Source: Luzula sylvatica
Taxonomy: Eukaryota > Streptophyta > Magnoliopsida > Poales > Juncaceae
DNA length: 64,000 bases
Direction of reading: 5' to 3'
Assembly (NCBI GenBank): GCA_946800325.1
Contig: OX326960.1
Span: 17,222,893 to 17,286,892 of the forward strand
The notes beneath the pieces were generated by a model. It searched no databases and had not been told where the DNA came from. It saw only the letters and a list, made by a program, of their open reading frames with translations. Made by a program: the position numbers and the translations under genes. Positions 12,610-23,215 of the stretch are shown here, piece after piece. How positions within the stretch are numbered: the first letter of the stretch is position 1; each line of letters opens with the position of its first letter.

Positions 12610-12638
12610 CTAGCATGCTACCCGTGCAATTGCGCGGG
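12610..12638 (-). mobile_element. Helitron-type 3' terminus (hairpin plus CTAG)
   Basis: Read on the minus strand, an 18-base near-palindrome CCCGCGCAATTGCACGGG is followed after 7 bases by CTAG and then T. This is the arrangement at the 3' end of plant Helitrons. The 5' TC end was not found, so the extent of the element is unknown. Identical ends occur at 50892-50920 and 56504-56532. Confidence 0.45.
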
Positions 12639-13223
12639 CATGTTGGTTGAAAGTGCAAAAAAAAATTTCTGCTTTTTTCTTTGGTATTGAATGTTTTTGA
12701 TGACATTTTTGGCTGGGTTGTAATGTTTTTTGACAGGAATTTTGTATGGATGTAGATAATTTCCGCACAAAACCTAGTCCACAGATCTAGTGGCACGACC
12801 ACGCGACTACATCTATGCTCGATCTTGATTTTTATTTATTTGGTTATTTTAAAATATAACCAACAGTATTTGTATCACCAAAATACAATAAAGTTATACC
12901 TATCTGCTAATATTTTATTTTAAAGAGAATAATAAAAAAGATTTCATTTATTAATTATCAATATCAATTTGCTCATTGAACAATGAATAAATAAATCATG
13001 TGAAATAATTAGTAAAACATTTGAGGATCTAGTGATTATAGGTTTGCTCTCAAAATATAATAATAACATAATAATTATATTTCCATGTCTATCTAAATAA
13101 AAGTCCAGGAACCAAGAAAACCAAACAATATTTTTTTTAATTTAGTAGAATCGTAACAATCTAAATGGTTTCCAGTTAATAATTCATAAATATCAAACAG
13201 TATTTTATGAATAATCATACATT

Positions 13224-13536
13224 GTTTTATTCGTGGGGCTCACACCATTGAAGGCAGTTTCCAGTTAATAATTATATTTCCATGCTCGATCTTGATTTTT
13301 CTTATGTTTTATTCGTGGGGCTCACACCATTGAACCAATGAGTTGATGCAACGAAGGCAGTTTCACATTAGGCTTTTGTATGAACGGCAACAGAAGATAT
13401 GCATTTCGGTGTTGCCTTTAATGAACCGAAAATTACAATGGCAAATCCCAAATCGCAAACAAAAATCCCCAAATCCCAAATTGCCCTTATTCTCGATCTC
13501 CGAAACCCCAAGCCGTCGATCTCCGTCCAATTCCAG
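13224..13536 (+). promoter_or_regulatory. SPT5 upstream and leader region with a duplicated 28-bp phrase
   Basis: The phrase TTTTATTCGTGGGGCTCACA (extending through ACCATTGAA) occurs at about 13226 and again at about 13311. The second copy leads into the leader before the chosen ATG at 13537. In-frame upstream ATGs at 13399 and 13438 would add a 46- or 33-residue extension. I prefer 13537 because MPRR aligns with the start of plant SPT5 as I recall it. The same arrangement precedes exon 1 in units U2-U4. No TATA box is assigned. Confidence 0.5.
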
Positions 13537-14831
13537 ATGCCGCGGCGAGATTCCGTCGACGACGAGCTGGACTCGGAGGAAGTAATTGAGCTTAGCAGGA
13601 AGAAAAGGTGCAGGTCGGCTTTTATCGACGACACCGCCATAGAGGACGACGAAGACGACGAGGAAGAAGAGGACGACGATGACGATGATTACGGAGGTCG
13701 AGGTGCACGGAACAGGAAGAAACCACGAGGGTCTCAGTTCTTTGAACTCGAGGCAACAGTGAACAGCGACGAGGACGATGAGGAAGAAGAGGATGAAGGA
13801 GAAGACGGTAAGTTTGATTTCGTATCTGTCAATTGATTGCTTCTTATCTGCTTCTTGCTAATGGCGAGAACAATAATTTGCAGATTTCATAGTGGATAAT
13901 GGGGCAGACGTTGGGGCGGAGAGGAGCAGTGGAAGGAGAGAAAGAAGACCATCTTTCATGGAGGAACACGAAGATGTCGATGAGATAGAGCGCAAAGTGA
14001 GAGAGCGGTACAGATACGCCAAGTCCAGTAATGCTGACTATGCCGAGGATGCTACCGATGTAGAGCAGCAAGCTCTTCTCCCTTCTGTGAAGGATCCTAA
14101 GCTATGGATGGTCAAATGCGCGGTACGTAATTAGTTAATTAATTTTTCCAGATCGCAAGAAGTATCTGATTAATTTCAATTTATGATTAATTTCAATTTA
14201 TGATGATTTCAGATTGGTCATGAGCGAGAAGTGGCGATGAACCTAATGCAGAAGTACATAAATACCCCTAATCTTCATATAAGGTCTGTTATTGCCTTGG
14301 ACCGTCTAAAGAGCTACATATATGTGGAAGCCGAGAAGGAAGCTCATGTCAAAGAGGTTTGTATTTTGTATTAATTCTTCTTTCATTCCTCCCAGTTAAC
14401 AAGTTTATCGTCTTGATCGAACAAGGTTTTATGGTCTGTTTTGTTTTGTTCAGGTTTGTAAGGGTTTAAGAAATATATACTCATTAGACAAGATCAAGAT
14501 TGTGCCTATCAAGGAAATGACTGATGTTTTGTCTGTGGAGAGCAAGGCTGTGGACCTTGCGAGAGATACTTGGGTTCGCATGAAAATTGGCGTTTATAAA
14601 GGAGACCTGGCTAAAGTATATTCTTTTCTCTCTTTTCTTATAATTTCATTTGCTATTTTCTATGTTATTTTTATTTAATTTTTTCTGGTGTATTTGTTAG
14701 GTCCTTGATGTTGATAATGTACGTCAAAGAGTGACAGTAGAGCTTATTCCTCGAGTCGATTTACAAATGCTCGCGAATAAGCTGGTATGTATACCTCTCT
14801 CTTTTTCTCTCTCCCTCTCTCTCTCTCTCCC

Positions 14832-14875
<44 letters not shown>

Positions 14876-17372
14876 AAGGAGTTGTTATAACACTTTCAGG
14901 ATGGTCGTGGAGTGCCAAAAAAGAAATCATTTGCACCGCCTCCAAGATTCTTCAATGTCGAGGAAGCCAGGTATAATATTTATTTTCCAACAACAATTTC
15001 TTTAATTTTCCTGTTCTTTATTCTAAATAAACCCATTTTCTATCAGAGAATTGAATATCCGAGTAGAGAGAAAAAGAGGTAGAGGCAGAGATTCAAGAGA
15101 GTATTTCGAAATGGTAGAAGGTCTAAAGTTTAAAGATGGCTTTCTACACAAAACCGTCTCCTTGAAATCGATAAGCGTGCAGAACATTCAACCCACATTC
15201 GACGAACTGGAGAAGTTCAGAAAACCCGGAGACGAAGCAAACGGAGACGGCGCCAGCCTGTCCACTTTGTTCGCGAACAGAAAGAAGGGCCACTTCATGA
15301 AGGGCGATGCTGTAATTGTTGTTCGAGGAGACTTGAAAAATCTAGAAGGTTGGGTTGCGAAAGTTGAGGAGGATACCGTGCATATGAAGCCCAAAATGGA
15401 AGGCCTTCCTGTATGTCTTATTTTTATTTATTTCATAATTCTGAGTTTTTGCATGATAAATTAAAGTATTTTTTTTGTTTTTTTGGGTGCGTAGAAAATA
15501 CTTGCATTTAATGAAAAGGAGCTGTGCAAGTATTTCAAGCCCGGAGACCGTGTAAAGGTGGTATGTGGCGTTCATGAAGGTGCCACCGGGATGGTCGTTA
15601 AAGTCGAGGGTCATGTTTTGATCATTCTCTCTGATACTACTAAAGAACATGTACGCATTCTTTTATTTATTTTTAATTTGTTTATATAGATGGATTTATT
15701 TAGTTGTTTTTAATCGGTTTGATTTTGTTTGGTGCAGATTCGCGTGTTTGCAGATCATGTAGTGGAGAGTTCCGAGATCACTACAGGTGTCACACGCATT
15801 GGCGACTATGAGTTGCATGACCTTGTAGTGCTCGAGTAAGACTTTATCTTATTTAATATAATCATAAAATTGTATAAATTATGTAGTAATTTTGTCTTAT
15901 TTGTTTGTTTTTTTGGCGCAGCAACATGTCTTTTTGTGTGATTGTACGTGTAGAAAGCGAAGGATTTCAGGCAAGAAAGCATACTTTAATCATATTGTTT
16001 ACTGTTTCGAGTTTATTATTACTTGTGAAATAGTTAATTGATTATGATGATTAAAACGTGTTCAATAATAGGTTCTGAAAGGTGTACCTGACAGACCAGA
16101 AGTGGTGCTTGTCAAATTAAGAGAAATCAAGAACAAAATTGACAAGCGAACCAATGCCACGGACCGCTTCAATAATTTGGTATCGGCTAAAGATATCGTT
16201 AGGGTCGTTGAAGGCCCACTAAAGGTAAAATTGAATATATTTCATCCATTTATATTATATTTGTATTGTGTGGATTAATAATTGGTGTAATTAAATCCAG
16301 GGGAAACAAGGGCGAGTGGAGCATATTCACAAGGGCATACTGTTCATCCAAGATAGGCATCACCTTGAACATGCCGGCTTTATCTGCGCTAAATCTCAGT
16401 CTGTCCTTCTTGTTGGAGGCTCGAATAATAGCCGTGGAAACGTATGTTTATTTACTCGACTTCCATCTGAAAAATTATTAAACAAATAAACCATTATAAT
16501 CCAATTTGATGTTTGATAATTATTTTCAGGATTTAAGATTTGGTGGTATGAGTAGTAGTTCCTCGATGCAGCCTCCATCTCGCCTCCCACCTAGAGGACC
16601 TAGCTCTCGCTGTAAGTTGAATAATTTGATTTGGTATATTTTTGGTCTGGTTTGATTAATTTGTGATTTTCTGATGTGATGTGAATATCATGTGATGCAG
16701 TTGGGGATGGTGGGAGATTTGGCGGAGGGGGGAGAGGAGGCGGCCATGGAAATGAATTGGTTGGGAAAGCTATTAAAATTAAATCTGGACCATATAAGGG
16801 ATATCGTGGCCGTGTTACTGAGGTCAAGGGCGTCACTGTTCGTGTCGAACTCGATTCTCAGATGAAGAACGTGACCGGTAAGTTATATGATTGTTGGTGG
16901 TGTATTATTGACTTAACTAATATGTTTGTATTTGTGAAATTGAGCAGTTAATAGAGATCAGATTGCTGATACCAACACTACCGCCACTCCTTTCAGGTTT
17001 GTTGCTTTTATATCATACATTTCCCTTTTTATTGTTTGAATTATCTCGATTCAATAAAAATATTGTATGAAATTATCAGGGAGCCGAGATACTCTCTTGG
17101 TGGAGAGACTCCAATGCATCCTTCTAGAACGCCACTGCGCAATCCTTCAGGTTCTCTTTTACTTGGATATTGATAGAAACAAAGTAGGATTGATTTTACT
17201 TAGTAGACATGCTTACCTAGTTTATGGGCCAGCAACACCAATTCATGATGGTATGAGAACGCCCATGCACAGTCGTGCCTGGCATCCTACGAGCCCTCAC
17301 AGGGACAATTGGGACGATGCAGATCCAGGTTTATGGGCCAGCAGTCAAGTCTACCGCGTAACTGTGAAATGA
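13537..17372 (+). CDS. SPT5: Transcription elongation factor SPT5 (DSIF large subunit), C-terminally short
   Basis: SPT5 pairs with SPT4 (DSIF) on RNA polymerase II in the nucleus and controls pausing and elongation. I infer 17 exons: 13537-13807, 13884-14122, 14213-14356, 14454-14615, 14701-14784, 14900-14970, 15047-15410, 15495-15650, 15738-15835, 15922-15970, 16072-16224, 16301-16441, 16530-16611, 16701-16877, 16948-16996, 17080-17150, 17233-17372. They total 2,451 nt, an open frame of 816 residues. Acidic runs lie at about 36-51 and 78-90 and the NGN domain at about 163-253 (DPKLWMVKCA...IREM-like). KOW regions are near 265-300, 408-430, 460-490, 585-615 and 690-722. A Gly-rich linker and TP-rich repeats (TPMHPSRTPL) close the protein. 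Intron 10 is GC-AG. Plant SPT5 proteins are roughly 1,000 residues; the missing part is most of the C-terminal repeat region and the last KOW. Confidence 0.9.
14793..14874. repeat. CT microsatellite in SPT5 intron 5
   Basis: An interrupted CT tract fills most of intron 5 just upstream of its acceptor. The same tract, slightly shorter, is present in each array unit (about 47459-47533, 53072-53146 and 58684-58758). The Arg-Glu-rich frames on its minus strand are artefacts of the repeat. Confidence 0.95.
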
Positions 17373-17614
17373 ACAAAACTTTGGTTTTTTTAACAGACCG
17401 AAAATACACTCTAGAAGCATACCACGCCGATCAAATTATATCTTGTGTATAGTTTTAATGAAAACACTTCGCTCCGCGTAACTGTCACAAATATGAGTTG
17501 TATCTTTTCTATATGTGAAGATTTGTACTATATCGGCCAAATGTGTATAGTTTTAATGAAAATACTTCTCTCCATGCTAATCAAATTGTGAAATGCACAA
17601 CAAATCTCGAACAT
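17373..17614 (+). other. SPT5 3' flank
   Basis: The sequence after the stop (GAACAAAACTTTGGTTTTTT) is also found after the second SPT5 3' end at 63003. It is probably 3' UTR plus flank. It contains a repeated phrase TGTATAGTTTTAATGAAAA (about 17446 and 17546), also present twice in the other copy. No consensus poly(A) signal was assigned. Confidence 0.6.
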
Positions 17615-18762
17615 ATATTTAGATTTTGATAAAAAATAGAGTAATTAAAAACACATGTAGCAATCTAATTGCATACATAATTTATGTCACAAAAAATCGT
17701 GAATATACTGAGTGCATTGTCATTTTCAAAAAATCACATTGGATTGGAGGTTTAGAGTACGTGCACTCACTGATACTCATTTTCATTGACAATATTTTGT
17801 TTTCAGTTTTAATTTATAGTTTTCCGTGATAATCATACATTGTAATACATTACAATATATTATCTCGGATGTTATCGTATTTTATGTTCAGGTCGTCAAT
17901 AAACTATTTTCAATACAAATATATGTTATTAATGTTAAGTCAAATGTATAATTTTTATGGCCATCGATGCTTACATTACATATCATTTTTTAGTCTCCAT
18001 ATACATTTTATTGCTATTATATAATTTGCGGGCCTAATATACTATTTTCAGCACCTATATCATTTTCAGCAGTTAAAATATTTTTATGATTAATGTCAAA
18101 ATATCATTTTGAATACTTATATATGATATTTCAATGTGAATAGGTAATTTAATATTATTGCGTTATTTTGATGCTAATATAAAAATTATGGTATTAATAT
18201 ACTGTTTTTTATTAACAAACTGACTTTTAAGTTTTGTATAACATTGTGCATAATAAAACTACAACGTTTCATTGAAAAGTAATTCGAATTTTTAATGAAA
18301 TGGAAAATACAATATAGCCAAGATTTATTAATTGAACAATTGAAATGCAATACAACATACTACCAAATTAACAATTTTATCTTCCATCCTTTCTTCCTCT
18401 AATGGAGAGGAAGAAAAGGACAAGGGAGAAGCAAGATTGGACAAGAAAGAAGGGAGATACAAAATGACACTCTCAAAACACATCAAATTGGGCAAAATTC
18501 ATTAACCCCATTTCTTCTTGAACTCTACACATATCCATACATTTTTCCTATTTACATTTTTACCTAAAACCCTCTTAATTCCCATAATTTCTTTCTCTGA
18601 AACATATATTATATTTGAGCTATTCTTCACCACCACTTTCTCTTATATATCCTCAAAAATCTTCATTTTCACACATTTTACAAATATAACCAAAATTTCT
18701 GTGTATTTACAATTTTCCGTAATTTTGCACAAAAGTCCTTATAACTCTCAAAAGAATATGTC
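17615..18762 (+). repeat. Third copy of part of the inverted-repeat arm
   Basis: From TTTAGATTTTGATAAAAA onward this matches 4425-5760 of the left arm with substitutions and an internal deletion (roughly the equivalent of 4965-5205). It is in the same orientation as the left arm and follows the SPT5 3' flank, as does the shorter copy at 63350-63595. It ends by joining a pyruvate kinase fragment at about 18755-18765, where AAAAGAATATG is shared with the other pyruvate kinase copy. Confidence 0.85.
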
Positions 18763-18763
18763 G

Positions 18764-19712
18764 TGAGCACCGGCACGACCACCGATAATATCGGGACTCT
18801 TGGACGATATTTCGAAACTAGTTTCGCTGTGGTTCCGCCACGTGTCAACACCGGATGCGGGATCGCATGAGATCACGTTTAGGGTTATGGTTCCTGATTT
18901 CAATTTAAGACAGGGTTAGAGAGAGAATTGTAGGAATTATTTCATGTATAACCCTGTAAAACTTATAAAATACATCAATAACCTCGACTTTTAAAAATAC
19001 ATCCGAAATAGTAAAAACTTTAGAGAACTGGAAGGATGTACACAAATGAATAAATTACTCAAAAATAAATATATTTTTTTTTTTTAACTCAATTGATTAC
19101 GGTTAAGAGATGTAACAGAATTGAGTACCATCTGAGTACAGGATCGTGTCGTCAGGCTTGAGATCCAATGGGAGCTTTTTGTAGCTCAGGGAGATCGTGC
19201 TTAGATCGCCTTTAATGGTGTAATCCGTGGAGATCGTGATTTCTTAACCTTCGGTAAGTTTAATCGGCTTCCTGTCTTTTAGAAATCCATTTCGGATTTC
19301 AGGTCCCGGTTTGCAAACAATTAAAAAAAATCTGCTTCGGTCCAGCTTAGATAAGTCTAGAATTTCGAATTTTAGCAACAAAATGATTGAGCAAAGAACT
19401 AATCAGAAAAGCGAAAAAGAAAATCAATTGACCTTGGTATTGAGCATGATAGCACACAAGATCTGAACATTCGCCATGGCCCCTTTCAAATGATCAAGCG
19501 TCTCCTGATGGTACTCATGCGTACCGTGGGAGAAATTGAATCGAGCAACACTCATCCTAGCTCTCAGTAATTTGAAATTTCTGGAGCATCGGCACGGATC
19601 CCTATGCAGGGCCAATTGTACAGACGATCTTAGTTTTCGGCAAAACAACCCTCCCGTCATTCGATACATCTTCCTTCAGTATCCCCTCTATACTAATAGT
19701 AATATTCGCCAT
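18764..19712 (-). pseudogene. Cytosolic pyruvate kinase pseudogene, copy 1
   Basis: On the minus strand the gene starts at 19712 (ATG; GILKEDVSNDGRV, then PKTKIVCTIGPA followed by TAG). After a frameshift it reads ARMSVARFNFSHGTHEYHQE and NVQILCAIMLNTK. The next exon (about 19330-19129) gives GPEIRNGFLKDRKPIKLTEG, then TAA where the family has Gln, then EITISTDYTIKGDLSTISLSY. The third exon (about 18890) gives [14 protein letters not shown] and is fused out of frame to a distant C-terminal part (THE VLTRGG...PILSVVVPV region), a deletion of the active-site exons. Pyruvate kinase converts phosphoenolpyruvate and ADP to pyruvate and ATP; this copy cannot. Confidence 0.9.
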
Positions 19713-20960
19713 TAATCACCAAAATTCAACTGAAATTTCACCAAAAAAATGTTATTAGCACAAAAACATTGAATAAATTTGAAGGATCGATGAGAATTAG
19801 TGAAAATTACACGGATCGGAGGGGGGAGTGACTAGTGAGTAGATCTGGCGCTGAGATTAGAGAGGAGAGAGAGGAGAGGAGATTTCGTTTCGTTCCCGCT
19901 TTAATAATGAGACGAAAAGGGTAAGAAAATATAAGAGAAAAATAACAATATTCTCTTAAAATGTGGGATCCACATGACAGTGAGGAGAGATGGTTAAATG
20001 ACGATTTTACCCACGATTGATTTGTGAATGAAAGTCTGGCGCACTGAGGATATTTGCGTAAATTGGGTCCACTTAGTTTCGAGGGGGCGTGCGTGGTTCG
20101 GGGGATATCTGAACAAAAGAAGGGTGATATTTCAAATAGACAAAAATGAAACTTTCGATATTTGAAAAATTGCGAAATGTCAAATTTTATAATGTATACA
20201 AAAATGTAGTTTTCCAATAATTATTTTGTACATAAGAAAATTACTTTTAATAATTTTATATTCTACAATATAATTAAAAAATGATAAAAATATTAGAAAT
20301 TATTTTAAAATCATATTTTGAGAATATTAAAATAATGTATACAAAAATTATAATATTTTTTTAAAATTAACACAATGAAAATTCAATTCTTGCACAAATG
20401 GTTTAAAATTCAATTCAATGAAAATTATTTACAAATATTTAGTTTGGTATTTTTTTAAATTTAAAATATAATCTACAAAATAGCAAATGGTTCAAAATAT
20501 AATTTATTTTTGCAAATATTTTCAGAAATAATAAGAATATAACAAATTATTTTAAACTAACAATTATATTTGAGACAAATTAAGACATATCGTAAAAAAA
20601 TATATTATAAAAAAAGTTGATATGATTTTTCAAATTAACACGATGAGAATATAATTTTATACTTACTTGTAATAATTTCTTGTACAAAATATTTTTGAAA
20701 ATAAGATTTTATTTGCGAATAAAATACTATTAAAATATCATTTTATAAAATATGATATTTTTAATAGGTCCACATTTATTTTAAAGAAAATATGATTTTC
20801 TATGATTTAATAATGAAAATAGTATTTATTTTAAAAAAAAAATAGAATTTGACAATTGTGTCATTTTCCAAAATATCTAAATTTTTGGTTCATTTTGTGT
20901 AATTGCAATTTTAATATGTCCAAGGACCAAATTTTCTCTTTTTTTTTTGGTATGAATAGA
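19713..20960. repeat. AT-rich pyruvate kinase upstream region, duplicated
   Basis: From about 19840 to 20820 this segment is nearly identical to about 26215-27180, which lies in the same position upstream of pyruvate kinase copy 2. It comprises the former leader (GAGAGGAGAG tract near 19860) and AT-rich flank. Small frames inside are not supported as genes. It shows the pyruvate kinase locus was duplicated together with about 1 kb of upstream DNA. Confidence 0.85.
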
Positions 20961-21185
20961 TGTATGTGGATCTAGGAAATCAAGTGCAAGAGCTTTTTAG
21001 TCACTATTTTTTTTGGACAAGAAGAAAGACATCGTAGATAAAATATTATTATTATAATTTTCTTTAAAAAAAAATAATTCACTGCCCTGATTTCACCACC
21101 ACCTTTCCTAAATCCTAATTAACACACTTGAATGATAATTGTTAATTCATATGAATATAAATATTAATTAATGATTTTTTTTTTT
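20960..21185. repeat. Segment matching, inverted, the copia insertion site at 37.6-42.2 kb
   Basis: The reverse complement of 37600-37810 matches about 20990-21185, and the reverse complement of 42170-42190 matches 20965-20985. Here AAGAGCTTTTTAGTCAC is continuous with AAATCAAGTGC, so this copy represents the site without the copia element, apart from about 45 bp present only on the right. Confidence 0.8.
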
Positions 21186-21189
21186 TTTT

Positions 21190-21450
21190 GGAAAAACTTT
21201 AGAGAACTGGAAGGATGTACACAAATGAATAAATTACTCAAAAATAAATAATTTTTTTTTTTTTACTCAAAATTGATTACGGTTAAGAGATGTAACAGAA
21301 TTGAGTAGCATCTGAGCACAGGATCGTGTCGTCAGGCTTGAGATCCAATGGGAGCTTTTTGCAGCTCAGGGAGATCGTCTTTAATGGTGTAATCCGTGGA
21401 GATCGTGATTTCTTAACTTCGGTAAGTTTAATCGGCTTCCTGTCTTAATT
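21190..21450 (-). pseudogene. Pyruvate kinase exon 2 fragment
   Basis: This repeats about 19010-19275 of copy 1: part of the intron and the exon encoding TISLSYKKLPLDLKPD. It carries the same in-frame TAA and an extra 1-bp loss nearby (TTAACTTCGG against TTAACCTTCGG). It is isolated from any other pyruvate kinase exon. Confidence 0.8.
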
Positions 21451-21897
21451 ACAAATCATATTATTTCATAAATATTTAATTTACAAACTAAACCTCCAAT
21501 AATTGTTTTAATTACAAACTAATCCTCCAATAAACTCTTAATTCTCTTCCTTTCCACATTGCGAGAAACTCTCTTACGCATTTTTGTTCTTTACAGAGCT
21601 TGTTGATGTTGCGAGTGTCGTTGTGGGGTACCTAACAATTTAGAAATTAAACTGATAAATAGATGCATTTTTTTCAGATTATTTCATACATAGATACCTT
21701 TTTCTCACTCTTTTTTTTTTTTTCAGTACGACGATCATGTACTGGTACGATATTGACGCTACTGGTACGAATTGCGGAGCATTTGTAAATTCCAACTTTA
21801 AATAATCCAGAAGTTTTCTACTTCGTTATGTCCAAATAGCCAGAGATGTGTGTATCGGCATCGAGACATCTTCTCCTTCCAGTTTTCTTTCTAAGGA
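21451..21897. other. AT-rich segment, nothing recognised
   Basis: I see no gene, terminal repeat or strong similarity to other parts of the window here, apart from short homopolymer runs. Confidence 0.4.
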
Positions 21898-22306
21898 GCA
21901 TTTCATCAAACACTTTACCTGCATTCTTTCAAGTTTCAACCAACCAACAAACATAAACATGAAATCACCATACAGCTAGCAATGATATGTCTTAAACACA
22001 AACGAGCATTACACTTACCTCAAGTTTTTTTTTAATTATACTTGCGTCCTAAATTAGAACTTCTGATTTGGGCTTTTAATTTAATAATACTTCAAAACTA
22101 ACAGCATGGCATTTCATCAAACACTTTACCTGCGTTCTTTCAAATTTCAACCAACAAACATAAACATGGAATCACCACACAGCTAGCAATGATGTATCTT
22201 AAACATAAAACAAGCATTACTTACCTCTAAGTTTTTTTAATTATACTTGCGTCCTAAATTAGAACTTCTGATTTGGGCTTTTAATTTAACAATACTTCAA
22301 AACTAA
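21898..22306. repeat. Two-copy tandem duplication, period about 211 bp
   Basis: GCATTTCATCAAACACTTTA starts at 21898 and again at 22109. The copies run through CAGCTAGCAATGAT and GTCCTAAATTAGAACTTC with a few substitutions and short indels. No gene is evident in either copy. Confidence 0.9.
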
Positions 22307-22527
22307 TCACAGCACAACTAGACAAATAACAAACATGAAACAACACAAATATACTTACGATTTGGGCATTACTACTAACAGCACAAATAATCACAGATGA
22401 AAACCACATAAGATCCCATCGATCATATCTATGTATGAAAATACGAACGTTGGGATTCTAATTCGAAACCATTTCTCCTTATGTTCTCCTCCTCGACACC
22501 CTTCTCTCCTCCTCCTTGCCATTAGTC

Positions 22528-22531
22528 TCTC

Positions 22532-22583
<52 letters not shown>

Positions 22584-22625
22584 CTCTCTCGCTAAACCAC
22601 TTCTCTCCATCTCTTCTCCTGCCAT

Positions 22626-22658
<33 letters not shown>
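22528..22658. repeat. CT microsatellite upstream of the F-box gene
   Basis: Two or three CT tracts interrupted by short unique stretches. Plant leaders and core promoters often carry such pyrimidine runs, so this probably lies near the transcription start of the F-box gene. Confidence 0.9.
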
Positions 22659-22659
<1 letters not shown>

Positions 22660-23215
22660 AAGCATTAAACAAAGAAGACGAAATCTCAATATTTCGCTGG
22701 GCCTTGAAGAATATCTCCGACATCTACTGAGGGCAATTTAAAATTTTCTTAAGACGAAATTCAGACATACAATCTGAATTTTTTGTTCTTCTGGTCAATT
22801 TGAAGGAAATTAAACTGTGATCAGTGAGTTTCCTTAATTTTACTTAATTTTAGCAAAGTTTTGAATTCTTGTAACTATTTTTATGGGTTATTCATGTTTA
22901 CATTGATGCATATCATGAACAATAAGAACGTATTTAGTCAGAAATTTGATGGGTCTGAATTCGACTGGTTATGCCTTATCTTTAAACTTTAATCCTTGAA
23001 CGAATTAACCATTATTCACAGAGAATTTCTTTTAGAGTTTAGAATTAGGGTTTAGGGCTTAGCATAGATTTATTATTCGTTGATGCTTAGGATAATTTAA
23101 TAGAAATATACTATGTTACTTATTTTATACTTATTTATATGTTCCTTGCAATTAAAGGAAGCTTTGTTGTTTTCTTGTTAATTTCAGGAATTTTATCTTT
23201 GAAAATATACCAAAA
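22659..23215 (+). promoter_or_regulatory. Probable F-box gene leader with a 5' UTR intron
   Basis: A candidate donor GATCA/GTGAGTTTCC (about 22820) and acceptor TTAATTTCAG (about 23187) would remove some 370 bp, leaving a short leader before the ATG at 23216. This arrangement is inferred from splice-like motifs alone. Confidence 0.4.

Larger units (their letters stand above)
9998..13230 (+). repeat. SPT5-array spacer, first copy
   Basis: This AT-rich spacer is nearly identical to 48312-51490, 53924-57100 and 59536-61559. It contains a roughly 230-bp less AT-rich block (about 10000-10240) with an open frame that recurs in every unit but matches no family I know. It also holds a poly-T tract (12030-12046), a long AT microsatellite, a Helitron-like terminus (12610-12638) and the phrase ACAGATCTAGTGGCACGA used here to phase the units. 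No gene is supported. Confidence 0.85.

Noticed and set aside
12279..12690. Hydrophobic frames repeated in each spacer (for example 12279-12533, 50561-50815)
   Set aside because: Composition follows the TA-rich DNA. Repetition is explained by duplication of the whole spacer, and there is no start context or homology.
13399..13536. Upstream in-frame ATGs as the SPT5 start
   Set aside because: The sequence before 13537 is low-conservation leader (NPKSQTKIPKSQ), and MPRR aligns with the known plant start as I recall it. An extended form cannot be excluded.
14724..14976. Frames rich in Arg-Glu (minus) or Ser-Leu (plus) around the CT tract, recurring at about 47.4, 53.0 and 58.6 kb
   Set aside because: They are translations of a CT microsatellite in SPT5 intron 5 with bits of neighbouring exon, not genes.
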